From Planctomycetaceae bacterium (GTDB lineage Bacteria > Planctomycetota > Planctomycetia > Pirellulales > Pirellulaceae): 64,000 bases of DNA. A model generated the notes under the pieces. It had not been told where the DNA came from. It was given only the letters and a program-made list of their open reading frames with translations, and searched no databases. This document shows positions 9,043 through 17,031 of this stretch, piece after piece; the stretch's first letter is position 1, and the number at the start of each line of letters is the position of its first letter. The position numbers were made by a program, and so were the translations under genes. The DNA is taken from positions 1 through 64,000 of the forward strand of contig JAEUIQ010000106.1 of the NCBI GenBank assembly GCA_016794985.1, given 5' to 3'.

Positions 9043-10059
9043 TTAATTCGTTGCCACAGTAAAGTCATAAGCCCGTGGATCGGCGGCATTGTCCGGATCA
9101 AACGCCGGAGTAACTCCGCTGCTGTACAATGCCACACGAATGCGTTCCGGAGTAAATACTTCGGGGGTGAATGAAGTCGGTCGGAATGTTTGGCCATCGT
9201 TCATCGCAAACTGGGTCATCCACGCGGAGTACTGATCCAGTGGCAAATTGAATAGCCCTTCGACTGGAGAAGCCGGCGATGTTCGCAACACAGGGACACG
9301 AACTTCGAGTCGGAAGTAAATCGGATTCCCCCAGACATCTACGATTTCTGGAAAGCCATCGCGATCGGTATCGCCAATTTCCGATTGCCTAAGCAGCGAC
9401 AAAGCGGGTTCGCCGTCAACCCAAATTCGATTCAATACCGCGTACAACAATTCGGACGAATCGGTCTTGGCATTCGAGCCGGCACTGGCCATTCCGTGGG
9501 CCTCCAATGTCCGCAGCGGAGCCCCGGTCTTAGGCCGCATCTGTCGAATCGCCAACAAGTCCGTCGGCACCGAATGAAACGGTTGATAATCTTCGGCACC
9601 GCTGTTTCGGCGAAAATACACCGTCGGCAATCCTGGTCCATTCGTCGTTGGGCGAGTCACCGTTTGTGGGCGGTTTGAAAGGACCAATTCGCGGCGATAC
9701 GGAAAGCGGTACATCAAATCTACTCGCCGGGCTTCTGTCCAGAATCGTTGGATACGTGGCAGACTGCCTTCCGCAATCGCGCGATGCGACCCCAGTGCCG
9801 CGGGGAACTCGCCAACCGGCGGGGTTCGGACCGGAATTCGGACTTCCAGCAACTCTTGCAATTCTCTTTGCAGGATGGACTCAATTCGCTGCAATTGGCT
9901 GCGTGTCCGCAGTTCCCTTGCCCGTTCTTGCGCCCCCGCAACGACAAACGCTAACGCGGAGGTAATCACCGCAATGATGCTGATGACCACCAAAAGCTCG
10001 GTCAAAGTAAAGGCCGAACGCACAGGGCGACGAGTTGTTAGGCAGTAATTAGTTGGCAT
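9043..10059 (-). CDS. Prepilin-type protein, second in pseudopilin operon
   Basis: Protein of 338 residues with leader MPTNYCLTTRRPVRSA and then FTLTELLVVISIIAVITSAL, Glu at +5. The residue before the cut is Ala instead of the near-universal Gly, which may slow processing or shift the site. Residues about 40-80 are rich in Arg, Glu and Gln (AQERARELRTRSQLQRIESI) and look like the long alpha-1 helix with a coiled-coil tendency. The start at 10059 has GAGG 9 nt upstream and lies 49 nt past the stop of the GspG-like gene. A 45-nt longer in-frame start exists at 10104. It is an unnamed minor pseudopilin of the cluster. Confidence 0.8.
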   Translation of the reverse strand: MPTNYCLTTRRPVRSAFTLTELLVVISIIAVITSALAFVVAGAQERARELRTRSQLQRIESILQRELQELLEVRIPVRTPPVGEFPAALGSHRAIAEGSLPRIQRFWTEARRVDLMYRFPYRRELVLSNRPQTVTRPTTNGPGLPTVYFRRNSGAEDYQPFHSVPTDLLAIRQMRPKTGAPLRTLEAHGMASAGSNAKTDSSELLYAVLNRIWVDGEPALSLLRQSEIGDTDRDGFPEIVDVWGNPIYFRLEVRVPVLRTSPASPVEGLFNLPLDQYSAWMTQFAMNDGQTFRPTSFTPEVFTPERIRVALYSSGVTPAFDPDNAADPRAYDFTVATN

Positions 10060-10107
10060 GACCTGAGACCTCAGATAAATTCCGATCCATTGTTCGCCGA
10101 ACAAAAC

Positions 10108-11187
10108 CTACAAACCCATATTGTCAATCGCAGCGTCCACCGAATCCAATCGCTTGGAATTCGCAAAGTTGCAGATGTTGTCCCGCAGATACCGCGGGAC
10201 CCCTCCACCGCCGTAGAAGTTATCTCGCCCAGCCGCAATGATCTGGAACTTGTCTACGGCAAACATTTGGTTGTTGGTCAGGCCCCAACCAACAGGGGTC
10301 ATTGGATTGGCTTCCGTCGTTACTGGCACGTACTTGATGTTCCGCGAATTAGGAATCAGATACGGAGCATACAGCGTGTTCGTGGTGGTCGCTCCCTTGA
10401 CGTCCACAAAATAGAGTAAGGGCCGGTCCGATGCTTCTTGCGTTGGGGAACGAAGGAATGCTGGTACCGTGCCTTGTGGGTAATACTGATTACCCGCTTG
10501 AGCACCCGCCGTCCAACTCGGGGCACTCGCGCCACCTGTCCAATATCCAAGTGGATCGACCGCGGTACTCGGAAACTCCGCATAGACCAACGGTTGCAAT
10601 TGAGAGATACGATTCGTGTAAGCCGTGTTGGCGGCTGCATTTGTCACCGGCAGTTCACTGGCCCGGCGACACGACTCCGACAATGGATACATCGTGCTGT
10701 TGCTTAGCCCGCCGCCCAACCAAAAACCGAGGGCATTGGTCGGATTCAGGAACTGACCGCGTTGACGATACCAAGCGACAATGGGATAGTCGGTTCCAGC
10801 GAAGGCACCAACCGCTGGCTGAAACTCACGATGATTCGGAGCAATCTTTTGCAATAGCGGTCCGTAACGTTGAACTAAAATCGGCAACAACGCGGCATCG
10901 TTTTGAGTTGGACTGATCCAAGTAATGTAGGACCCATCATGGTCGTAATATTGGTCCGGTGGGTACAACCCTTTCTCGTTACGGAACGTTTCTACCGCCG
11001 TATCGTAGGAATTGATCTTGGTCGAAACGCGGAACTCGTAGGCGGAATTGACCGCCATCATCACAGCCGGAATCGAGATACCGGCCAATACTGCCATGAT
11101 CGCAATCACGACCAACAGCTCCGTGAGCGTGAAACCGCCCCGAGCGATTCTGTTTGAGAGTCGAATCAAGTTACTAGCTTCAAACAT
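10108..11187 (-). CDS. Prepilin-type protein, GspG-like, first gene of pseudopilin operon
   Basis: Protein of 359 residues. The leader MFEASNLIRLSNRIARGG is followed by FTLTELLVVIAIMAVLAGIS, a textbook class III prepilin signal with Glu at +5. The segment after the helix (KINSYDTAVETFRNEKGLYP) matches the style of GspG-type major pseudopilins, whose alpha-1 helix leads to a region ending in a YP motif. The remainder is longer than the ~140 residues of ordinary GspG and ends in an unassigned domain. GGAG lies 9 nt before the ATG. As the first of five same-strand genes with gaps under 130 nt, it probably starts the transcript. No GspD, E, F or prepilin peptidase is in the window. Confidence 0.85.
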   Translation of the reverse strand: MFEASNLIRLSNRIARGGFTLTELLVVIAIMAVLAGISIPAVMMAVNSAYEFRVSTKINSYDTAVETFRNEKGLYPPDQYYDHDGSYITWISPTQNDAALLPILVQRYGPLLQKIAPNHREFQPAVGAFAGTDYPIVAWYRQRGQFLNPTNALGFWLGGGLSNSTMYPLSESCRRASELPVTNAAANTAYTNRISQLQPLVYAEFPSTAVDPLGYWTGGASAPSWTAGAQAGNQYYPQGTVPAFLRSPTQEASDRPLLYFVDVKGATTTNTLYAPYLIPNSRNIKYVPVTTEANPMTPVGWGLTNNQMFAVDKFQIIAAGRDNFYGGGGVPRYLRDNICNFANSKRLDSVDAAIDNMGL

Positions 11188-11573
11188 GCGTTGTTACTCC
11201 GAATCCTACGCCAAAACCACCAATCGATCTCTACCAAGCGGTCCGACGACCACCACGCACTTCAGCCCAACAAACCCCGCTCGGAACCGTAAGAGCAAAT
11301 CTTGAGCCAAAAGTTTGTTGATCTTCGCCGGTTCGATGCGGATGAGATTTGCGAACGTCCTCGCCGAGCCAAGCTCGTTACAAATCTGTTGGACAAATCG
11401 TGCGCCGAATCAGCCAAGTTCTCATTATGACGAAATTCGCAAACTTTGTACTCCTCTAATTAGAATATTAACATGTTTTCCCCAATTGCCGTATTGCTTC
11501 TATTTCTTCGATCGTCAAAATCGCAGCTTCTGGGTCTCATTCCGGCCTTCCATTCTCAAATTGCGACGCTTCG
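11188..11573. other. Divergent intergenic region, likely promoters for both flanks
   Basis: This is 386 bp between the divergent pseudopilin operon and a membrane protein gene. It includes an AT-rich stretch around 11430-11520 (for example AATTAGAATATTAAC), which is the most promoter-like part. No specific promoter, operator or RNA gene could be identified by eye. Confidence 0.35.
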
Positions 11574-12977
11574 ATGCCTGACGCCCCCAAGTTACCTGAG
11601 CCTAACTTGATCGAGCGACACGAGGGTTCGGAACGTGGCGTTGTATTTGCCTTTCTCGCTTGGTCGGGTGGCTTTCAAGTAGCTTTAGCACTGGCTTCCT
11701 GGTCGCTGTGGTTTCCCGTCCTCCAATCCGCTGTTTCGGAAGATAACTCCCCTGCTCCCTTTCCGTCGGTTCCCTGGTTGGCGTTGGCGTCAGGGTGGAC
11801 TTGGTTGGAATGGGTCTTGGCTCCCGTATGGCTAGGGGCATCGTTGGTTCAAACCATTACGGCGGGCGCCTTGGCGATGGCGGTGACTCGAAACGAGCGT
11901 CAGAAGGCCCCCACCATCCGAAGAATCGAGATCTGGCTGATTGGATCATTGGTATTGGGGATTTTGACTTGGGTCGCTTTGGTCGGATGGAACCAACATC
12001 GCTTGCAGGCTTGGGCTTATTTGGCGACCTGGATCCATTTGCTTTTCCTACTCGGACTGGGAAAGAACCGGGAAAATTCGGAAGCTTGGTTCGCGATCCG
12101 TCAACGATGGAGTTGGCTGATTGTCAGCGTCTATTTTTATTCCGCCGTCAGCAAGTTTGATCACCTGTTTTTCGTGACGTTGGGCTCGCAGTTCTTGACC
12201 ACGTTGTGGAATTCCAGCACCGGCGCCAACCTACCACTCGAAACCGTATGGCCGTGGTGGATGACATTGGCTTTTCCTCTGGGAGAGTTGATGGTCGCGA
12301 TAGGCTTGGCCAATGGTCGGACCCGCCGACCGGTCGTGTTTTTGGCCATGATCCTGCATGGATTGTTGCTGCTAATTTTGGGACCGTGGGGCATGCAACA
12401 TCACCCGGGGGTGCTGCTCTGGAACCTGTTCTTTATTGGGCAGTTGTGGTTGCTGTTTTGGCCGGTTCGTCCACCAGATGCGAATCGCGTTCCTTTCGAA
12501 AACTGGCCGGCCCAATTCGGATTGTATCTGGTTGTTCTGTTGCCGCTGGCCCAGCCCTGGGGATGGTGCGATTCCTGGCCGGCTTGGGAGTTGTACGCAC
12601 CGCGTGGCAGTCGAATCCAAGTCTTTTTGGCGGCCCCGGCGATCGAGCAATTGCCGGAATTGGCACCGTATGTTTCGCAAGACCCCAGTCCCGAATTTGG
12701 GCCGCTGTGGCGCGAATTGAGATTGGATCAATGGTCGTTGGACCAACGGGGCGTCCCCATTTATCCGCAAGACCGATTCCAATTGGGTGTGGCCATCGCG
12801 GTACGACAGCGAGTGGTCGATTCGGAACAAGTGCTCATCCGATGGCTTGGTCCCGCCAATCGCTGGACGGGTGCCAGAGATCAGGAACTGCTGACGAGCA
12901 GCCAAGACATTGAAGATTTTGGCAGGCGTTTTTTCTGGAACGTCCAGCCCACGGGATCAAGTTCGAAAATCGAGTGA
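11574..12977 (+). CDS. Predicted polytopic membrane protein
   Basis: Protein of 467 residues with about eight to nine hydrophobic segments and Trp-rich loops in the first 360 residues, then a soluble C-terminal tail of about 100 residues. The motif SAVSKFDHLFFVTLGSQFL around residues 190-210 recalls the conserved AxSK segment of HTTM and DoxX/MauE-like membrane proteins, but the similarity is weak and no catalytic motif was confirmed. No Shine-Dalgarno sequence is visible before the ATG. It is followed 93 nt later by a DUF1080 gene on the same strand. Function is unknown. Confidence 0.75.
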   Translation: MPDAPKLPEPNLIERHEGSERGVVFAFLAWSGGFQVALALASWSLWFPVLQSAVSEDNSPAPFPSVPWLALASGWTWLEWVLAPVWLGASLVQTITAGALAMAVTRNERQKAPTIRRIEIWLIGSLVLGILTWVALVGWNQHRLQAWAYLATWIHLLFLLGLGKNRENSEAWFAIRQRWSWLIVSVYFYSAVSKFDHLFFVTLGSQFLTTLWNSSTGANLPLETVWPWWMTLAFPLGELMVAIGLANGRTRRPVVFLAMILHGLLLLILGPWGMQHHPGVLLWNLFFIGQLWLLFWPVRPPDANRVPFENWPAQFGLYLVVLLPLAQPWGWCDSWPAWELYAPRGSRIQVFLAAPAIEQLPELAPYVSQDPSPEFGPLWRELRLDQWSLDQRGVPIYPQDRFQLGVAIAVRQRVVDSEQVLIRWLGPANRWTGARDQELLTSSQDIEDFGRRFFWNVQPTGSSSKIE

Positions 12978-13070
12978 TGCTTCAAGATGGTTGCGAAAAT
13001 ACCGTCGATCACGCAGAATATGCCCGGCGTCTTGGGGCGTGAAGTTTCTTTTTTTGGGAGTGAGTTGCAA

Positions 13071-14060
13071 ATGCGTCAATCGCGTTTGATCCAGGCTGTC
13101 CTGGTCGTTTTCTGCAGTTGTTGGTTCGGCAACAGCGTCGTTGCGTCTGATGAAAAGCCAATTTTCACGGACCCAGCCAAAGTCAATGATGATTACGCGG
13201 TGCAAGGAGAGTACTTCGCCGACAGCACCCCATTGGGGCCTATTGGTGCACAAATCATCGCTTTGGGCGATGGCAAGTTTGATGGCATGTTCTACATCGG
13301 TGGCTTGCCTGGCAAGGGTTGGGAGCGCGACGACGATCTGATCGAAGGCAGCGGAACGCGCGACGGTGCGGTGGTGCGCTTTACGGCGGACTCCGATGAG
13401 GGGTCTGGAGTATGGGAGAATGGCGTCATCTCGGTTTTCGGCGGTGACGGAGCCAAGATTTTCGAAATGAAAAAAGTCGAACGCACCAGTCCCACGTTGG
13501 GAGCGAAAGCACCAGAAGGCGCGATCGTTCTGTTCGATGGAAAAACAGCAGACAACTTTGAAAACGGCAAGTTGATCGATGGCCAATACTTAGGTGCAAC
13601 CAGCTGCAAGAGCAAAGAACAGTTGGGTGACCACAAGTTGCACATCGAATTTCGCACTCCGTTCATGCCCGGCCATCGCGGGCAAGCTCGTGGCAATAGT
13701 GGCGTTTACGTGCAAGGCCGTTACGAAGTCCAAGTACTGGACTCGTTCGGCTTAGAGGGTGAAAACAACGAGTGCGGTGGTATCTATTCGCTGGGGCGAC
13801 CAATCGTCAACATGTGTTTGCCACCTCTGACTTGGCAAACCTACGACATTGACTTCACCGCTCCGAAGACCGATGCCGACGGAAAACGCGTGAATGCCCG
13901 AATTACCGTTCGCCATAACGGTGTCGTGATTCATAAAGATGTGGAACTGAAGCAAGGCACTCCCGGCGGATTGCCAATGGGCGACGCTCCAGAATCCTTG
14001 TTCTTGCAAGACCACGGTGACCCCGTCGTCTTCCGCAACATTTGGGTCGAAAAGAAGTAG
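13071..14060 (+). CDS. Secreted DUF1080 (3-keto-disaccharide hydrolase-type) protein
   Basis: Protein of 329 residues. A Sec signal peptide (MRQSRLIQAVLVVFCSCWFG, cut near VVAS|DEKP) is followed by an N-terminal beta-rich region and then a DUF1080 domain from about residue 140. Typical DUF1080 signatures are EGAIVLFDGKTADNFENG, GNSGVYVQGRYEVQVLDSFG, WQTYDIDFTAP and HGDPVVFRNIWVEKK. The fold is concanavalin-like, and some family members hydrolyse 3-keto-glycosides; others bind glycans. The start is set by the signal peptide and GGGAG 10 nt upstream. A longer in-frame start at 12987 would bury the signal peptide. A strong terminator follows. Confidence 0.9.
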   Translation: MRQSRLIQAVLVVFCSCWFGNSVVASDEKPIFTDPAKVNDDYAVQGEYFADSTPLGPIGAQIIALGDGKFDGMFYIGGLPGKGWERDDDLIEGSGTRDGAVVRFTADSDEGSGVWENGVISVFGGDGAKIFEMKKVERTSPTLGAKAPEGAIVLFDGKTADNFENGKLIDGQYLGATSCKSKEQLGDHKLHIEFRTPFMPGHRGQARGNSGVYVQGRYEVQVLDSFGLEGENNECGGIYSLGRPIVNMCLPPLTWQTYDIDFTAPKTDADGKRVNARITVRHNGVVIHKDVELKQGTPGGLPMGDAPESLFLQDHGDPVVFRNIWVEKK

Positions 14061-14083
14061 TTGATCCATCGGCGAACACAAAA

Positions 14084-14121
14084 GACCGGGTCAAGCGTTT
14101 ATTGCTCGACCCGGTCTTTTT
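14084..14121. terminator. Rho-independent terminator
   Basis: A 13-base arm GACCGGGTCAAGC pairs with GCTCGACCCGGTC (one mismatch) across a seven-base loop, followed by TTTTT. It lies 23 nt after the DUF1080 stop. Flanking A and T runs mean it could also serve the convergent VOC gene. Confidence 0.9.
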
Positions 14122-14171
14122 GTTGGCAATCGTAAGTGGATCGACTTAAAGAATTTCAGTTAAGGCTCATT

Positions 14172-14567
14172 TCATTTCATCGAGTGCAAGCCAATCATGT
14201 TGCCTTCGGTATCCTTGGCCAAGGCACAAAAGCCATGTTCACCGATCGACATTTTCTCTTGAAAGACACTGCCACCGTGCTGGGCAGCCCGAGCCGCCTG
14301 TTCCGCACAGTCTTCGCAACCGAAATAGACCATCGTCCCACTCCCACCAGGTGAGAAACCCTCCATCTTGACCAGCATTCCACCCGCACCGTATTGGGTC
14401 ATGCCGGATTCGCGATCCATAGGAAAGAACCACATGTCCATTTCCATCTCCGGAGTTGGTGCTGGCATTTGCACCAAGGATATTCCAAACACCGCTTCGT
14501 AAAACGCTTTGGCACGAGCCATGTCTTCAACGTAGATTTCGAAATGAACAACAGGATTGGTTGGCAT
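14172..14567 (-). CDS. VOC superfamily (glyoxalase/bleomycin resistance-like) protein
   Basis: Protein of 131 residues, the usual size of a single-chain VOC domain made of two beta-alpha-beta-beta-beta modules. The first module begins VVHFEIYVEDMARAKAFYEA and the second ends DTEGNMIGLHSMK, both diagnostic of the family. His8 and the C-terminal His near position 128 are candidate metal ligands. VOC proteins include glyoxalase I, dioxygenases and antibiotic-binding proteins; the substrate cannot be told. It is convergent with the DUF1080 gene and shares the terminator between them. Confidence 0.88.
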   Translation of the reverse strand: MPTNPVVHFEIYVEDMARAKAFYEAVFGISLVQMPAPTPEMEMDMWFFPMDRESGMTQYGAGGMLVKMEGFSPGGSGTMVYFGCEDCAEQAARAAQHGGSVFQEKMSIGEHGFCALAKDTEGNMIGLHSMK

Positions 14568-14908
14568 GTGAGGAAAAGCCTAATGAAAGTTACTTTGGAC
14601 GCGCAGCGACGCGGCACCATCGCCGAGCCAGCTCGCTTGGATTATGCGACACCGTACTCGCATTAACAAGCCAGACACCCAACCAGCGAATACCGGTTGG
14701 CGTTTTCGAGACAAATTAGCGAAGCGACATTGCTAACGAACACTAACACACGCGAATGAAGACGAAGACCATAACCACAAGAAAAGACCGTTGGCGAAGG
14801 CCGTGGCGTGCATGGCTTTTCCTTGCTGGTTTAGTTTTATTCGCGTTTTTAAGTTTGGTTCAGCGGTTCGTGAGTGAGCGAGCTCAACTCCCCATCTCAC
14901 CTGAGCCA
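14568..14908. other. Intergenic region without recognised gene
   Basis: About 340 bp between two minus-strand genes. A plus-strand reading of 64 codons at 14756-14950 has one hydrophobic segment, but it has no ribosome binding site and runs into the 3' end of the hydrolase gene on the other strand. I do not accept it. Nothing else is evident. Confidence 0.3.
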
Positions 14909-15775
14909 TCATTTGCTGCTCTTCCCCACTCGGTCGATGAATTCGTCTAACTTTTTCAAGTAGCTTTCTGTCATCCAATCATTGTGACCGACGTTTTCGA
15001 TCGAGACAAACTCTTTGGGCTCGTTGGCGTTTTGGAATATCTTTTCCCCCAAGGCAAATGGAATGGTCGCGTCCATCGTGCCATGACTTATTAGAAGCTC
15101 GCCTTTGTAGTTCGAAATGGCGGTAGCGGAGTTCAGTTTCTCTGGGGGCACTACCCATGCCAACGCCGGGAAGTGGCATTCGGCAATGTCACGTAATGAG
15201 GAAAACGTGCTTTGCAGGATCAGCCCACGCGGCGCTGACTTTGCAACCAACTGGACGACAATCGCTCCGCCAAGTGATTCGCCCATCAAGAGTATTTCGG
15301 AGTCTTTCACTTTGGCCAGTTCGCAGAGTTTCGCGCGAGCCGCAACGGCGTCCTGGATCGCTCCGTCAACCGTTGGCCTTCCCTCGCTTCTTCCGTACCC
15401 GCGATAGTCAAACATGAAGACTGTGACCTTGGCACGCTCTTGGAGATACTTTAACCAAGGAGCCCTGGAGGCCACGTGACCCGCGTTTCCATGAGCCACC
15501 AACAGGACGGCTTTGGGGGTTTCAGCTGGGCAATACCAGCCATGTAGCTTGGTGCCGTCTTCGGCGGTGAAATAGACGTCCTCGAAGCGAAGCTGTGCCG
15601 GCTCCCAATCGCCCTCCGGGAACTTGGTCGGGAAGAACAGCAATCGTTCGTCCAAAGACGGAGCCTTCTCAACGAGCTCCTCTTCTTGTGGCTGCGCCAA
15701 GATCGGTGTGCGACAGCTGGTCACCGACATCAGCAAGAGAGCTGACAGCGTCCAACCAATGACTTTTGCAAACAT
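14909..15775 (-). CDS. Alpha/beta hydrolase lipoprotein
   Basis: Protein of 288 residues. The signal peptide ends in a lipobox VTSC, so Cys21 is probably lipidated. The rest is an alpha/beta hydrolase of the Bem46/BAAT-like group: oxyanion-region HGNAGH (95-100), nucleophile elbow GESLGG with Ser167, Asp235 in HGTMDATIP and His264 in VGHNDW, which together make a complete triad. It likely acts on an ester or amide on the periplasmic side of a membrane; the substrate is unknown. It is monocistronic or loosely linked with the DPF-repeat protein gene, whose start lies 58 nt or more upstream across a short gap. Confidence 0.9.
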   Translation of the reverse strand: MFAKVIGWTLSALLLMSVTSCRTPILAQPQEEELVEKAPSLDERLLFFPTKFPEGDWEPAQLRFEDVYFTAEDGTKLHGWYCPAETPKAVLLVAHGNAGHVASRAPWLKYLQERAKVTVFMFDYRGYGRSEGRPTVDGAIQDAVAARAKLCELAKVKDSEILLMGESLGGAIVVQLVAKSAPRGLILQSTFSSLRDIAECHFPALAWVVPPEKLNSATAISNYKGELLISHGTMDATIPFALGEKIFQNANEPKEFVSIENVGHNDWMTESYLKKLDEFIDRVGKSSK

Positions 15776-15833
15776 GTTGTATCTCCGTACCGGTTTATCT
15801 CAGGATCCGGTAGAAAACACAATATTGCAAAAA

Positions 15834-16670
15834 TCAACGGCTTCCGCCGAAAGGATCATCCGACTTTGGTGGGTCGGCGAATGGGTCGTCGGTTTTCGGT
15901 GGATCGGCAAACGGATCGTTAGCTTTTGGCGGATTGGCAAACGGATCCGCAGCTTCCGTTGGCTTCGAATTGGCACCACCGCCAAACGGATCGTTCGTTT
16001 CCGTTTCCGTTTTAGCCGGAGCGTTGGCGGGTGTGTCGCCGCCACTTGGAGTCGCGTTTTGAACGGGACGCGGCCGAGGTGCATTGTCCCATCCTTCGCC
16101 GAACGGTGCTGTGGCGTCAGACAACGTGGAAGGATCCGGCAGATTCGGACGAGCCGTGCTCGCTTGGGGCGGGTCCAAAATACTGCGGCCCATTTCCGCC
16201 AAAATTTGCGAACGAGGAATCCCAGCTTTGGCGGCGCGTAACTCGGAACGGCGTTTCATCGCGTCGCTGCGCGCTGCCTCTAACAGAGCTCGATCGTTCC
16301 CTTGAATTCTTTGCAGCGCTCGCGGGATGTTGTAGTTCCGACGTCCATATTGCAGCGCTTCTAGTTCGGCCCCTTTTCGCAGATCGTCAGCAGCGGCTTG
16401 ATCCTGTCCGGTCCTCAACAAAGCCAGCCCACGCAAATAAAAGATTCGCGGGTCTTGCAAGTCTTCGTTCACAACGGCGGAGACTTCCGCGATCAATTGA
16501 TCGAACTGCCCATCGTAAAGGCGATGGATGTTCGTTCCAAAAACCTGTTCCGCGCTCTGTCCGTACGTTGCCGCGGCACCACCGGTCAACAAGCCCACTG
16601 CCAATCCGCATCCCAACGTGCCGTTCCGTAACCACTTTAGCCCGCCAGACCATAGTGCGCGTCGTTCCAT
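15834..16670 (-). CDS. Secreted protein with TPR-like helices and C-terminal DPF repeats
   Basis: Protein of 278 residues. The signal peptide (WLRNGTLGCGLAVGLLTGGA, cut near TYGQS) is followed by helical repeats around residues 40-115 (IFYLRGLALLRTGQDQAAAD is TPR-like) and an acidic, Pro-rich tail. The tail carries five DPF units, the last three spaced by about 10 residues (NDPFADPPK, DDPFADPPK, DDPFGGSR). The start is ATG 16670 with AGGA about 8 nt upstream; a GTG at 16688 is less likely. The function is not recognised. The tail is probably disordered and may bind a partner. Confidence 0.8.
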   Translation of the reverse strand: MERRALWSGGLKWLRNGTLGCGLAVGLLTGGAAATYGQSAEQVFGTNIHRLYDGQFDQLIAEVSAVVNEDLQDPRIFYLRGLALLRTGQDQAAADDLRKGAELEALQYGRRNYNIPRALQRIQGNDRALLEAARSDAMKRRSELRAAKAGIPRSQILAEMGRSILDPPQASTARPNLPDPSTLSDATAPFGEGWDNAPRPRPVQNATPSGGDTPANAPAKTETETNDPFGGGANSKPTEAADPFANPPKANDPFADPPKTDDPFADPPKSDDPFGGSR

Positions 16671-17031
16671 GTAGCCGTTTCCTTGCACAAATTCGAATTC
16701 AAATGACCAGCGAAAAATTCAAAAAACGCGACCGACGAATCGTGGGTCAACGTTTTCACCCGGACTCGGATGCCTATCGGGAGGTTGTTCATTGTAATCG
16801 GTAAAAGCTTGCCAAACAGCCCGTCTTTCCTGAATCAACTGGGCAGGCCAACGCACCGCAGCCGTCTATACCGAGTTTAACGCTTTGACGGGCGGTGGAC
16901 GCGAGCGGCGGACCGGAGTGCTGCTTTAAACCGGCGGCATGGAGGACCCACGCGAACGATACAACGGTGCTTCAATCCTGAACGATTGCCCGCCTTTTGC
17001 GGGTTGACGGACGACTCGGGGGTTGTGCCAG
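16671..17031. other. Intergenic region without recognised gene
   Basis: About 360 bp between minus-strand genes. It would hold the promoter of the DPF-repeat gene and the 3' end region of the phosphohexomutase gene. No hairpin terminator, repeat or convincing small ORF was found. Confidence 0.3.

Noticed and set aside
12206-12913. 235-codon reading overlapping the membrane protein gene
   Set aside because: Off-frame shadow; the composition is not typical and the real gene covers the same bases.
14756-14950. 64-codon plus-strand reading with one hydrophobic segment
   Set aside because: No ribosome binding site and it runs into the 3' end of the hydrolase gene on the other strand.
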